DNA of 64,000 bases from Janthinobacterium sp. 1_2014MBL_MicDiv (GCF_001865675.1 NZ_CP011319.1:4154001-4218000), one strand, 5' to 3'; shown: positions 28,516 to 37,090, counted from the stretch's first letter. Notes: a model not told the origin generated them from the sequence alone. Numbers and translations are program-made.

Positions 28516-29151
28516 TCAGCGGAACTTGCTCTTGTGTCCCGTCTTCAGGTCCAGCGCATAGCGCACGCCGTTGTCCGTCAGCATGACTTCATCGGGCGGT
28601 TCCTCGCCGGCCAGCGCGCCGTCGATCAGTGGCAAGCCTTCGCCCTTGCGCATCAGCTCGTCGCAACGCTCGTACACGTTCACGCAGCCCGTGGAAGCCA
28701 TCAGCGATTGCACGATGGCCACTTTCCACGCATCGACGCCGCCGGCGTTGAATTCGCAGATCAGATAGCCCTGCACGCCGCCAAACAGCTGCACCACCAG
28801 GCCCGGCAAGCCCTCGTCCTCGCCCTTGATCAAGGTCAACAACTGGTTCTCGCCCGCCTTCTTGATGGCTGGCAGCTTTTTCTCGATGGCGGCCTTGACC
28901 CGGCGCTTGATCAGCGCGTGGTCGACGGGCTCGTCTTCCTTGAAGCTCCAGATGCGCGCGCGGATCTGCGACTTCGAATTGTAGGCGGCGCGGGCGATGA
29001 ACTGCTTTGACGAGCTCTGCACGATGGCCGTCGAGCCAGGCTTCATTTTTTCCTGCGGCTTGCCTTCGACTTTTTCAATCGCGGATGCGTAAATCCACGA
29101 TTGGCCCAGCAAGCTCTTTTCCTTGCCCTGTTTGATGGTGATGATCAGCAT
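28516..29151 (-). pseudogene. Truncated RlmI-like 23S rRNA methyltransferase (N-terminal half only)
   Basis: A 211-residue frame matching the N-terminal part of RlmI-type methyltransferases (YccW, about 396 residues), which modify a 23S rRNA cytosine. The PUA domain (LIITIKQGKEKSLLGQSWIYASAIEKVEG region, residues 1-75) and the following EEHEE linker domain (LTLIKGEDEGLPGLVVQLF) are intact. It stops with TGA right after LDLKTGHKSKFR, the point where homologues enter the SAM-binding methyltransferase domain, so that domain is missing. The next bases are the shared terminator. It is either a decayed gene or a retained RNA-binding half. The ATG at 29151 gives the family N-terminus. Confidence 0.75.
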
Positions 29152-29339
29152 GTAATTCCAGTAGTGTGAGCGGCGCGTGCCGGTCGTCGTATGTCCAATA
29201 CCGGCATGATACCTCATGCCATCCTGTCGCATCCTCCTGCATTCTGTGCCGCCAGCATTGCCGTCTGTCGCAGCGCGGTACGCAAACGCGGCGCGCTGGC
29301 ATACCATGCACGCATACAAATTCTAAACAGGGAGCAAGA

Positions 29340-30125
29340 ATGACACACGCAATTTTCCATCCCCGCCATGCCCGCACCGCAACCGCCCTGCTGCTGGCCG
29401 CCTGCGCCCTGGCGCTTCCCGCCGCGCCGGCGCTGGCGTCGCCGTTGGACTGGATCTCCGGCAGCAGCATCCAGGGCAGCGGCAAGCTGCAGAAACAGAC
29501 GCGCGACGTGGGCAGTTTCCACGGCGTGGCGCTGAATGTGCCGGGTACGGTCGAACTGCGTATCGGCAACACGGACAGCGTCACCATCGAGGCCGACGAC
29601 AATATCCTGCCGCTGATCGACACGGCCGTGGAAAACGGCACCCTGCGCATCCGTCCCGGCAAGCGCAACGCCAACTTCCGCCAGAGCAGCCTGACCATCG
29701 TCATCCAGGCGCGCCAGGTGGAGCGCATCAGCGTGGGCGGTTCGGGCAACATCACGGCAACGGGCTTGCGCGCCGAAAAGCTGCGCTTCGACGTGGGCGG
29801 CTCCGGCTCCATCAACGCGCGCGACCTCGACAGCCGCATGACCTCCATTTCCATCGGCGGCAGCGGCAGCTTCAAGGCCAGCGGCAAGACGGAGCAACTG
29901 ACCGCATCGATCGGCGGCTCCGGCAATATCCAGGCGGGCCGCCTGGCCGCGAACGACGTGCAGGTGAGCATCGGCGGCTCGGGCGAGGCGGAAGTGTGGG
30001 CCAAGGATGACTTGACCATCAGCATCGGCGGTTCGGGCGAAGTCAGCTACTACGGCGACCCGCGCATCAGCCGCAGCATGCAGCGTTCGAGCAGCATCAA
30101 GCGCCTGGGCAGCAGCCCGAACTGA
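29340..30125 (+). CDS. Exported DUF2807 (GIN domain) protein
   Basis: A 261-residue secreted protein. A signal peptide (TALLLAACALALPAAPALA, cleavage near residue 33) leads to a DUF2807 domain: GSFHGVALNVPGTVELRIG, then a beta-helix-like series of glycine-serine turns (ISVGGSGNI, DVGGSGSI, SIGGSGSF, SIGGSGNI, SIGGSGEA, SIGGSGEV) spaced by 18-21 residues. The family is sometimes called autotransporter-adhesin head GIN domain, but no autotransporter barrel is present. GGGAGCAAGA before the ATG supports the start. Monocistronic, with its own terminator. Function unknown; a cell-envelope role is likely. Confidence 0.82.
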   Translation: MTHAIFHPRHARTATALLLAACALALPAAPALASPLDWISGSSIQGSGKLQKQTRDVGSFHGVALNVPGTVELRIGNTDSVTIEADDNILPLIDTAVENGTLRIRPGKRNANFRQSSLTIVIQARQVERISVGGSGNITATGLRAEKLRFDVGGSGSINARDLDSRMTSISIGGSGSFKASGKTEQLTASIGGSGNIQAGRLAANDVQVSIGGSGEAEVWAKDDLTISIGGSGEVSYYGDPRISRSMQRSSSIKRLGSSPN

Positions 30126-30139
30126 GCATGGTCAACGAC

Positions 30140-30166
30140 AAAAGCCCGGAACGCTCCGGGCTTTTT
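30140..30166. terminator. Bidirectional terminator, DUF2807 gene / yaeQ
   Basis: A4, AGCCCGGA/TCCGGGCT stem, T5; between two converging genes. Confidence 0.85.
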
Positions 30167-30185
30167 CATGGGTAACGACCGAACA

Positions 30186-30728
30186 TCAGCGCGCCGGCTT
30201 CACCGGTTCGCGGTCGATCTGCACCGTATTGACGCTATCGGTCAGCCAGATCTGGCCATCCTGGATCGTGCATTGCAGCTGCATGGTGCGCTGCGCCAGC
30301 TTGCTCATGTCTTGCGCCGCCTCGGATGGCAGGTTGATCACGGTCAAGTTCTTCGCCCGTTCCAGTTTATTGGCGATCTGCTTCCACCAGATGTGGCTGG
30401 TGGAGCCATAGCTGTAGACGATCACTTGCTCGGAACGTCCGCACGCCTTCAGGATGCGCTTTTCGTCGGGCTGGCCCACTTCGATCCACAGCTGGATGGC
30501 GCCCGTCAAGTCCTTCTGCCACAGGTCCGGCTCTTCCGTGTCGAACAGGCCCTTGGTGAAGGTGAGCGCCTCGTTGGCGTGGATGGCGAACGCCAGCAGG
30601 CGCACCATCATGCGTTCGTCCGTCTCGGACGGGTGGCGCGCCAGGGTCAGCGCGTGATCCTGGTAGTAATTGCGGTCCATGTCGGCGATCTGCAGATCGG
30701 CTTTGAAGATTGTTGCTTTAAGGGCCAT
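30186..30728 (-). CDS. yaeQ: YaeQ family protein
   Basis: A 180-residue YaeQ-family protein (restriction-endonuclease-like fold). Signatures: MALKATIFKADLQIADMDRN at the N-terminus, HPSETDERMMVRLLAFA, then GQPDEKRILKACGRSEQV and YSYGSTSHIWW. In E. coli YaeQ can compensate for loss of the antiterminator RfaH, by an unknown route. It lies 50 bases downstream of purU on the same strand, likely in one transcript. The true start is MALKATIF; the upstream continuation of the frame runs through purU out of phase. Confidence 0.92.
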   Translation of the reverse strand: MALKATIFKADLQIADMDRNYYQDHALTLARHPSETDERMMVRLLAFAIHANEALTFTKGLFDTEEPDLWQKDLTGAIQLWIEVGQPDEKRILKACGRSEQVIVYSYGSTSHIWWKQIANKLERAKNLTVINLPSEAAQDMSKLAQRTMQLQCTIQDGQIWLTDSVNTVQIDREPVKPAR

Positions 30729-30778
30729 CGTGTTTCTGTCTCGGTAATCAATAAGGTAAGTAAATGCTGCCCGCCAAT

Positions 30779-31660
30779 TTAGCGGAAGACGACCGTCTTG
30801 TCGCCATTTTTCAGGATGCGGTGCTCGACGAACCATTTCACGGCGCGCGCCAGCACCACGCATTCGACGTCGCGGCCGATGGCCGTCAGCGTGTCGGCAT
30901 CCATCGCGTGGTCGACCCGTTCGACATCCTGCTCGATGATCGGGCCTTCGTCCAGGTCGCCCGTGACGAAGTGCGCCGTTGCGCCGATCAGCTTGACGCC
31001 GCGGTGATGCGCCTGCGCATACGGCTTGGCGCCCTTGAAGCTGGGCAGGAAGGAATGGTGGATATTGATGGCGCGCCCGTCGAGCGCCTGGCACAGGCCC
31101 GGCGACAGGATCTGCATGTAGCGCGCCAGCACCACCAGGTCGATGCGGTGGGTCTCCATCAGCTCGATGATCTTCGCTTCCTGCGCCAGCTTGGCCGCCT
31201 CCGGCGCGCCGGTCGCCAGCGGCAGGTGGTGGAACGGAATATTGTAGCTGGCCGCCAGCTGGTAGAACTCCATGTGGTTCGAGACGATGGCGGGGATTTC
31301 CACGTTCAGCAGGCCGCTCTTGTAGCGGAACAGCAAATCGTTCAGGCAATGGCCGATCTTCGACACCATCAGCATGACGCGCGGCTTGACGCGCGCATCG
31401 TGCAACTGACCGTGGAATTGACCGTTGAGCTGCATGGTTTGCGACAGGGCGGCAAAGTCGGCGCGCAGCTGGGCGTCGCTGACGGCGCCGTCTTCCAGCG
31501 CGAAATGCACGCGCATGAAGAACAGCTGGGACTCCTGGTCGCCGAACTGGGCGGAATCGAGGATGTTGCAGCCGTGTTCGGCAAGGAAGCCGGACACGCG
31601 GTGCACGATGCCGCGCTGGTCCAGGCAGGACAGGGTCAGGATGTATTCGGGATGCGTCAT
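30779..31660 (-). CDS. purU: Formyltetrahydrofolate deformylase
   Basis: A 293-residue enzyme that hydrolyses 10-formyl-THF to formate and THF, balancing the one-carbon pool. An N-terminal ACT domain (LTLSCLDQRGIVHRVSGFL) is followed by the formyltransferase-like catalytic domain with ILVVLARYMQ-type (LVVLARYMQILSPGL), NIHHSFLPSFKGAKPY and GATAHFVTGDLDEGPII, which carry the catalytic asparagine, histidine and aspartate. The start MTHPEYILTL at 31660 matches the family; an upstream in-frame start adds ten unrelated residues. yaeQ follows 50 bases downstream. Confidence 0.95.
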   Translation of the reverse strand: MTHPEYILTLSCLDQRGIVHRVSGFLAEHGCNILDSAQFGDQESQLFFMRVHFALEDGAVSDAQLRADFAALSQTMQLNGQFHGQLHDARVKPRVMLMVSKIGHCLNDLLFRYKSGLLNVEIPAIVSNHMEFYQLAASYNIPFHHLPLATGAPEAAKLAQEAKIIELMETHRIDLVVLARYMQILSPGLCQALDGRAINIHHSFLPSFKGAKPYAQAHHRGVKLIGATAHFVTGDLDEGPIIEQDVERVDHAMDADTLTAIGRDVECVVLARAVKWFVEHRILKNGDKTVVFR

Positions 31661-32005
31661 GGTCGCGAAAGTAGGCAAAAAGTAGGGCAATGCTCGGCTC
31701 AGCCACGCGCGCCGGCCATCGGCTGCGCTGCCGCGAGCCGGCTATTGTCGCACGGCTGGGCTTATAAACCGGCATTTTCCGCGCAGCCGGCATGGGAGCG
31801 CCCGGCAGGCGTGCCATTTCACCGCCATTTGATCTAGCGCAAAGTCCCCGCATTTTTCTATCTGCCAGCGACCATCCCCCCCATAAACCGGCATCTGGCG
31901 TGGAACCTGGCGCGCCGTCCGGCGTCTATCCCTTTGCTTGTTGCAGCATACGTCGCATCCGGTGCACCGGGTGTTTCTCGGACCAGATTTTCATTGAGGT
32001 AGAAC
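31661..32005. other. Divergent intergenic region, purU / phasin
   Basis: About 345 bases without a gene. It contains a 12-base direct repeat ATAAACCGGCAT at 31764-31775 and 31883-31894, which could be regulatory sites for the phasin gene. No clear -10/-35 pair is seen. Confidence 0.45.
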
Positions 32006-32515
32006 ATGTTCACAGACAGTATCACTCCCAGTCTCAGCCCCGCCCTGAAGTCCCACCTGGAAGCTCAGCTCAACTTCGCCACCGAACTGTCGCGCAAGCT
32101 GTTCGACACGACGCAGAAAATGAGCGAGCTCAATCTGCGGCTGGCACATGACCTGCTCCAGGAATGGAGCCATGCCAGCCAGCAGCTGCTGTGCGCACGC
32201 GACACTGGCGAGTTCATGTCGGTGGTTTCCCGGCTGCAACCGGGCAGCGACAAGCTGCGCCAGTACCAGCAGCAATTGGGCAATCTCGTCGCCAACGCCA
32301 ATGTCGAGATGAACCGCACGGCGGAAACCCACATACCCGAGGCCAGCCGCACGGCCGTGGCCTTCGCCGATGAACTGGTGCGCAAGACGGCCGAAGAAAC
32401 GGAGAAAGCCACGCAGCGCCAGCGCGAATTGATCGAAAAAATGCAGGTCAGCGGTCACCGCGACGGCGCTGGCCACAGCCGCGACACCAGCAGGCAATCC
32501 GACCAGGCACATTGA
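32006..32515 (+). CDS. Phasin family protein
   Basis: A 169-residue phasin-like protein (phasin_2 type), expected to coat PHB granules. The all-helical amphipathic region LEAQLNFATELSRKLFDTTQ, MSELNLRLAHDLLQEW and QYQQQLGNLVANANVEMNR matches the family, and FADELVRKTAEETEKATQR follows. The C-terminus is hydrophilic and probably disordered. GAGGT before the ATG supports the start. A KGG stress protein starts 35 bases downstream, so both could be one transcript. The granule role is from family; PHB metabolism is supported by phaB and a second phasin in this window. Confidence 0.8.
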   Translation: MFTDSITPSLSPALKSHLEAQLNFATELSRKLFDTTQKMSELNLRLAHDLLQEWSHASQQLLCARDTGEFMSVVSRLQPGSDKLRQYQQQLGNLVANANVEMNRTAETHIPEASRTAVAFADELVRKTAEETEKATQRQRELIEKMQVSGHRDGAGHSRDTSRQSDQAH

Positions 32516-32550
32516 CTACCTGATTTCCACTCGATAGCAAGGAGAGCAAC

Positions 32551-32946
32551 ATGGCTAGCAATCAAGGTAATGAACAAGGCAAGGGGGCTGGCAGCAGCCA
32601 GAAGGCGGGCGAATCCGGCAAAGGCACGAGCAAGCGTGGCTTTGCCGCCATGAATGAAGAGCAGCAGCGCGAAATCGCCAGCAAGGGCGGCCAGGCGGCG
32701 CACCAGAAAGGCACCGCTCATGAGTTCGATTCGGAAGAAGCGCGGCGGGCCGGGCAAAAAGGCGGCGAAGCCGTCAGCCGCAACCGCGAACACATGGCGG
32801 AAATCGGCCGCAAAGGTGGCGAGAGCCGGCAATCGGCCCAGCGCGCCAATGAAAGCCGCGGCGGCACGGCGGCACGCGGCGGTAGCGCCGAGCAGCCATC
32901 CCGGGCGGGCAGGCCCGGCAGCAAGGACGAGGACGACAAGGGCTGA
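32551..32946 (+). CDS. KGG-repeat general stress protein
   Basis: A 131-residue very hydrophilic protein with three KGG motifs: RGFAAMNEEQQREIASKGGQ (residues about 30-50), then EARRAGQKGGEAV and MAEIGRKGGES. The ends are rich in Gly, Ser, Gln and Arg and look disordered. Proteins of this kind (YciG, GsiB-like) are induced by stress and desiccation. AAGGAGAG precedes the ATG. It follows the phasin gene by 35 bases. Confidence 0.85.
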   Translation: MASNQGNEQGKGAGSSQKAGESGKGTSKRGFAAMNEEQQREIASKGGQAAHQKGTAHEFDSEEARRAGQKGGEAVSRNREHMAEIGRKGGESRQSAQRANESRGGTAARGGSAEQPSRAGRPGSKDEDDKG

Positions 32947-33450
32947 GTTGCCCCGAGGCTTGAGGCGTCCTTGCCGCACGGCTCGGTAATACGGGCCGTG
33001 CCGTACGCAGGTACGGGAGCGGGAATGGCGGCGGCGCGCAATGGTGTGTCAGCGTCGCCGCGCGCCGCCGTGCGCCCAGGAAGGCCGGGATGCCCACGGT
33101 AAGCCTTGACGGGATGCCGGGAACGTCTGGACGTTCCTTGACACGATGGAGTAGCGTGATTTCCTGGACATGACGGGGGAACATGAATGACGGGGGAGCA
33201 TGACGGTGGCACAGTGGCACGCCTGGCGGGGGTGACATTCTGCGGATAAGGTTGCATCCAGGCAGAGTTATATTTCAGCAAGGTTGCAGATGGCTGCGGC
33301 GAAGGAAGACTGATACGGATGAGCTCGACCAAGAGGCCGGCCCGATGGGAGCAGGATGGGCAGGAGCGTGCCTAGCAGTAGCCAGGCCCAGCGCCAGGCG
33401 CCACGCTGTGGTACATTCTCGCCTCGACCGACCGACCCGCCCTTCCCCGC
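32947..33450. other. Intergenic region with small repeats and hairpins
   Basis: About 500 bases with no supported gene. It has a GTGCCGTAC/GTACGG hairpin near 32998-33017, a GGAACGT/ACGTTCC hairpin (33120-33137), and a short direct repeat TGACGGGGGA (33171 and 33188) with flanking CATGA. An open frame at 33252-33539 overlaps the real downstream gene and is not credible. Confidence 0.45.
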
Positions 33451-33963
33451 ATGCAGCCATCCCTGAAATACCTGAGCGCCTATTCCGAGCAGACGCTATC
33501 GCAAGTGCAACAGCTGATCGCACAGGACAAGCTGGGTGAAGTGCTGCTGAAACGCTATCCGAGCGCGCATGACGTGCGCAACGACAAGGCGCTGTACCAG
33601 TACGTGCAGGATTTGAAAAATGAATTCCTGCGCAACGCCGAACCCATCAACAAAGTGGCGTTCGACAGCAAGATCCATGTGATCCAGCATGCGCTGGGCT
33701 TGCATACGTCCATTTCACGCGTGCAGGGCGGCAAGCTCAAGGCCAAGCATGAAATCCGCGTGGCCACCATGTTCAAGGAAGTGCCGCTGGAATTCCTGCG
33801 CATGATCGCCGTGCACGAACTGGCGCATGTGAAGGAAAAACAGCATGACAAGGCTTTCTACAAGCTGTGCACGTATATGGAGCCGCAATACCACCAGTAC
33901 GAATTCGATGTGCGGCTGTATCTGACCCAGCTCGACCTGTCCGGCCAGCGCCTGTGGTCATGA
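33451..33963 (+). CDS. YgjP-like (M48/DUF45 superfamily) metallopeptidase
   Basis: A 170-residue zinc-metalloprotease-like protein. The gluzincin motif HELAHVKEKQHDKAFYKLC includes the HEXXH zinc site and the downstream histidine typical of YgjP/DUF45 proteins. The N-terminal half is helical (YLSAYSEQTLSQVQQLIAQD) and KVAFDSKIHVIQHALGLH is a further family-like block. No signal peptide, so it is cytoplasmic. Monocistronic; a strong bidirectional terminator follows. Substrate unknown. Confidence 0.8.
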   Translation: MQPSLKYLSAYSEQTLSQVQQLIAQDKLGEVLLKRYPSAHDVRNDKALYQYVQDLKNEFLRNAEPINKVAFDSKIHVIQHALGLHTSISRVQGGKLKAKHEIRVATMFKEVPLEFLRMIAVHELAHVKEKQHDKAFYKLCTYMEPQYHQYEFDVRLYLTQLDLSGQRLWS

Positions 33964-33983
33964 TGGCCGGCGCCTGTCCGCAT

Positions 33984-34017
33984 AAAAAAAGCCGCCCGGT
34001 CAAACGGGCGGCTTTTT
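33984..34017. terminator. Bidirectional terminator, metallopeptidase / PEP-CTERM gene
   Basis: A7, GCCGCCCG/CGGGCGGC stem, T5 between two converging genes. Confidence 0.88.
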
Positions 34018-34054
34018 AATTGCTGTGCCGGCCTGGCCGGCACGGCGCTCAAGC

Positions 34055-34660
34055 TCAGGCAGCGTTCTTGCGGCGGCGCAGGAAAGCCAGCACGCCCAGG
34101 CCGCCCAGCAGCATGCCGTAGGTTGCCGGTTCCGGCACGGGGCTCACGGTAGCCGTGATATTGTCGACCTGGAAGGTGTGCAAGGCGCCTTCGCGCCACG
34201 TTGCCGACAGCAGATTGTTGAAACCGGTGAACGAATAGTCGCTGAAGCTGTGGCTGCCATCGAGGCTGAACGTCTGGGTCACCGTGCCGCCGCCCACTTG
34301 ATGGCCGACAAAGGTCACGTCAAAGGAACCGGGCAAGCTGACGAAGTCGGCCAGGCTGATCGAGCTCAGCGAGAAGGCGGCGCCGTCGGCGCGGCTCAGC
34401 GTCGTCGTCGACAGGGCCGTCGCACCGAGGCCGGCCGAACCGGCATAGGCGAAGCTGCTCTGGTGTGCCGAGCTCAACAGACCCAGGAAGCTGCTGTCGA
34501 AATTGTAGCCGCCTTCGGAGTAGGAGTTGAAGACGGAACCGAAGATGCCAGGATGTTCCAGCGAATCGAAGCCGATGGTGGTCGTTTGTGCCTGGGCACC
34601 GCCGGCGGCGGCGAGAATGGCGGCGACAGCGGTCGCGCGCAAGAGGGTCATGGGTTTCAA
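34055..34660 (-). CDS. PEP-CTERM sorting-domain exported protein
   Basis: A 201-residue secreted protein with a signal peptide (ATAVAAILAAAGGAQAQ) and a canonical PEP-CTERM tail: VPEPATYGMLLGGLGVLAFL then RRRK. The exosortase (EpsH/XrtA type) would process and anchor it during exopolysaccharide or biofilm matrix formation. The middle is Ser/Gly/Phe-rich without known domain. The start is probably TTG at 34660: AAGGATG lies about seven bases before it, whereas the in-frame ATG at 34651 would be about sixteen away. No exosortase gene is in the window. Confidence 0.88.
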   Translation of the reverse strand: MKPMTLLRATAVAAILAAAGGAQAQTTTIGFDSLEHPGIFGSVFNSYSEGGYNFDSSFLGLLSSAHQSSFAYAGSAGLGATALSTTTLSRADGAAFSLSSISLADFVSLPGSFDVTFVGHQVGGGTVTQTFSLDGSHSFSDYSFTGFNNLLSATWREGALHTFQVDNITATVSPVPEPATYGMLLGGLGVLAFLRRRKNAA

Positions 34661-35020
34661 AATAGCATCCTTTCGAGATGATGAAGTAGCGTGGCTGTGG
34701 CAACTTGAAACGGATCGGCACCTTTTTTTGGGAGTCTGTACAACGCTCGTCGGTGTCCGATATTCCTAACTTTTGAACAATACCAGTAGACCACACTCAT
34801 GCTTAAAAAGCATCTTCATTTTCAAAAAAACATGCCACGAGAGAAATATTATGGACATATTTTTATTAATTAATTCATTGAGCCCGATCAATTTTCCCGT
34901 GCGGAAATAAAAAAGCCATGCACTGCGCAGTGCATGGCCTTTGTCAAATGGCAGGAAAAACAGTCAGCGACGGCGCCGCGCCGGGCACCAGACGGCGCCC
35001 GCACGGCCAGCCCGCAAGCT
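34661..35020. other. AT-rich intergenic region
   Basis: About 360 bases between the start of the PEP-CTERM gene and the stop of the LOG gene, strongly A/T-rich from 34780 to 34910 and holding the LOG-gene terminator (34909-34941). No gene is visible; the promoter of the PEP-CTERM gene must lie here. Confidence 0.5.
34909..34941 (-). terminator. Terminator downstream of the LOG-family gene
   Basis: A6 then the perfect palindrome GCCATGCACTGC/GCAGTGCATGGC. On the minus strand the stem is followed by T6; about 80 bases after the LOG stop. Confidence 0.8.
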
Positions 35021-35569
35021 TTACGGCGCGCACTCCTTCAGCCGCTGCACCAGCGCGGCCGGATCGGCATCGCTGTTCAGGAAGGCCGCATGGTGCGGGC
35101 GGATGAAGCCCTGCTCCTTGCCGTTCTGCACGAAGGCGATCAAGCCATCGTAGAACCGGTCGACATTGAGCAGGCCGATCGGCTTGGCGTGCAGGCCGAG
35201 CTGGGCCCAGGTCAGCATCTCGAACAGCTCTTCCAGCGTGCCGTAGCCGCCAGGCATGGCGATGAAGGCGTCGGCCAGGCTGGCCATCATGGCCTTGCGT
35301 TCATGCATGTCTTTCACGATGAACTGGCGCGTCAAGCCCGTGTGGCCCACTTCGCGCTCGACCAGCTGGGTCGGGATCACGCCCGTCACCTCGCCGCCCA
35401 GACGCAACACTTCATCGGCGATGACGCCCATCAGGCCGACATTGCCACCGCCATATACGAGTGAAATATTTTCCGCCACCAGCACGCGCGCCAGTTCACG
35501 CGCCGCTACCGCATAGTCCGGGGTCACGCCCGCATTGGCGCCACAGTAGACACATAAAGCCTTGATCAC
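35021..35569 (-). CDS. LOG family protein (cytokinin riboside phosphoribohydrolase-like)
   Basis: A 182-residue Rossmann-like protein of the LOG/TIGR00730 family, which cleaves nucleoside 5'-monophosphates (AMP or cytokinin ribotides) to base and ribose-5-phosphate. The signature PGGYGTLEELFEMLTWAQ and the early LVYGGGNVGLMG are intact, with CVYCGANAG at the N-terminus. Length agrees with family (about 180-195). In bacteria the usual function is nucleotide salvage or unknown; calling it lysine decarboxylase would be wrong. The TPR-like gene is nine bases upstream, so they probably share a transcript. Confidence 0.9.
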   Translation of the reverse strand: MIKALCVYCGANAGVTPDYAVAARELARVLVAENISLVYGGGNVGLMGVIADEVLRLGGEVTGVIPTQLVEREVGHTGLTRQFIVKDMHERKAMMASLADAFIAMPGGYGTLEELFEMLTWAQLGLHAKPIGLLNVDRFYDGLIAFVQNGKEQGFIRPHHAAFLNSDADPAALVQRLKECAP

Positions 35570-35578
35570 AGCATTCCC

Positions 35579-36352
35579 TTACTCTTTCAGTTCATCAATC
35601 GCAGCCTCGACTTCGAGGCGCTCCTTGGCGTCGACCGCCACGCAGTCGGCCGCCAGTTCATACAGGGCCAGCGCTTCCGCCAGCTTTTTCTTTCCATCGA
35701 GCATATTCAAGGCGCGCGCATATTCGCTGTGGGCCAGCGCCGAATGGGGCGTCAGCGCCAGCGCCGTCTTGAAATGCTGGTAGCCGTCGTCCTTGTTGGC
35801 GCCGTACGTCAGGCTGCCGATCATGGCGCCGACCTTGTCGATAATTTCCGTATGATAAATCCCAAACGCGATATGCGCTTCGGCATGCATGGGCGCCAGG
35901 GTCATCGTGCGGTCCAGGCTGTTGCGCACGCGCGCGCCCATGCCCTGCGCCAGGGCCTTGACGACGGAGGTGCCCAGCGCATAGCGGCCCAGGCTGTAGG
36001 CATGCCAGTAATAGCCGGCCGGATTATCGGGCTGCTCGCTTTGCTGGCGCTCGCACCGCTCCGCCACCTCCTCGTACAAGTCCAGCTTGTGGCTGTCGCT
36101 CAACTCCAGATGCGTGGCGTAGATGCAGGTGGCCTTGTGCGCCACCGCATAGCCGGGCACGCCGATGGCCAGGCCCAGCTTCGCGGCCTTTTCGAAGTCG
36201 CCCGCATGGAAGGCCAGCCAGGCCTGCAGCAAGCCGGCGTGCCGGGGAAACGGCTCGACATCGCCCGCATGCAGGCGCGGCCAGGCCGCTTCCAGGCTGT
36301 GTTCCGTGTACACATAGGCTGCGTCAGGATAAGGGAATTGTTTCCAGGCCAT
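35579..36352 (-). CDS. TPR-like hypothetical protein
   Basis: A 257-residue protein without a clear named family. Helical pairs of TPR type are visible: LLQAWLAFHAGDFEKAAKLG, EAHIAFGIYHTEIIDKVG, and FKTALALTPHSALAHSEYARAL with MLDGKKKLAEALALYELAA. No signal peptide, so cytoplasmic. It precedes the LOG gene by nine bases on the same strand. TPR-like folds mediate protein contacts; the partner is unknown. Confidence 0.65.
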   Translation of the reverse strand: MAWKQFPYPDAAYVYTEHSLEAAWPRLHAGDVEPFPRHAGLLQAWLAFHAGDFEKAAKLGLAIGVPGYAVAHKATCIYATHLELSDSHKLDLYEEVAERCERQQSEQPDNPAGYYWHAYSLGRYALGTSVVKALAQGMGARVRNSLDRTMTLAPMHAEAHIAFGIYHTEIIDKVGAMIGSLTYGANKDDGYQHFKTALALTPHSALAHSEYARALNMLDGKKKLAEALALYELAADCVAVDAKERLEVEAAIDELKE

Positions 36353-36418
36353 ACCATGTCTCCCGTGAATAACGTCCGGACCGCGCTACCGGCAACGCTG
36401 GCGCGCCGGCAACGCCCG

Positions 36419-37090
36419 TCAGTCGTTTTTAAGTTTGGTCACATACTCTTCCGACAACTTGCGAAACAACAGATGCGTTTCATTGCGCAGGTACGGCCCG
36501 ATCAGCGACAGCACCTGGTAGCAGCCGCGCGCCAGCGCATCGGACATCGATTGCTGCTCGCTGTACTTGCGCGGGTTGCGCACGTATTCGTACGATAGCC
36601 AGTAGGTGGCGACGACCACCATATTCGTCGCCATCGCGCCGATTTCCATGTCCGACGCCTCGAGCGACTGTTCGCTGCGCAAGTCTTCGCACAGCTGCGT
36701 GGCCACCTTGATCTTGTGCGCCAGGATCAGCTTGAAATGCAGTTCCAGCTTGCGGTTGCGCGACAGCAAATCGTTGAGGTCGCGGTAGAAAAAGCGGTAG
36801 CGCCAGATCAGCTCGAACATCAGGTGCAGGTACAGCCAGACGTCCTCGATATTCGAGCGGCGCCCGTCGGGCACGGTCAGGATGCGTTCGATCTCCGCCT
36901 CGAACTGGACGAAGATCGAGTTGACGATATCGTCCTTGTTGCGAAAGTGGTAGTACAGGTTTCCCGGCGAAATATTCATCTCTTCCGCGATCACGGTGGT
37001 CGTGATATTCGGCTCACCAAACTCGTTGAACAGGCGCAGCGACAACTCCAGGATGCGTTCGCGGGTACGACGTGGTGCTTTTTGTAGCAT
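36419..37090 (-). CDS. TetR family transcriptional regulator
   Basis: A 223-residue regulator. The TetR HTH is at residues 1-55 (TRERILELSLRLFNEFGE, ITTTVIAEEMNISPGNLYYHF) and the C-terminal part has the bacterial-repressor type ligand domain (LYLHLMFELIWRYRFFYRDL, NDLLSRN). The start MLQKAPRRTRERI at 37090 is favoured over the codons up to 37129. It lies downstream of the PhaF-like phasin gene on the same strand, with that gene's terminator between them. The arrangement recalls PhaD with PhaF in Pseudomonas, so a PHB-linked role is possible but unproved. Confidence 0.85.
   Translation of the reverse strand: MLQKAPRRTRERILELSLRLFNEFGEPNITTTVIAEEMNISPGNLYYHFRNKDDIVNSIFVQFEAEIERILTVPDGRRSNIEDVWLYLHLMFELIWRYRFFYRDLNDLLSRNRKLELHFKLILAHKIKVATQLCEDLRSEQSLEASDMEIGAMATNMVVVATYWLSYEYVRNPRKYSEQQSMSDALARGCYQVLSLIGPYLRNETHLLFRKLSEEYVTKLKND

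Noticed and set aside
33252..33539. A 95-codon frame overlapping the YgjP-like gene start
   Set aside because: Overlaps a real gene in another frame and reads as Arg/Ala-rich noise.
35021..35569. LOG protein as lysine decarboxylase
   Set aside because: PGGYGTLEE marks the LOG phosphoribohydrolase family, which is often mislabelled as lysine decarboxylase.
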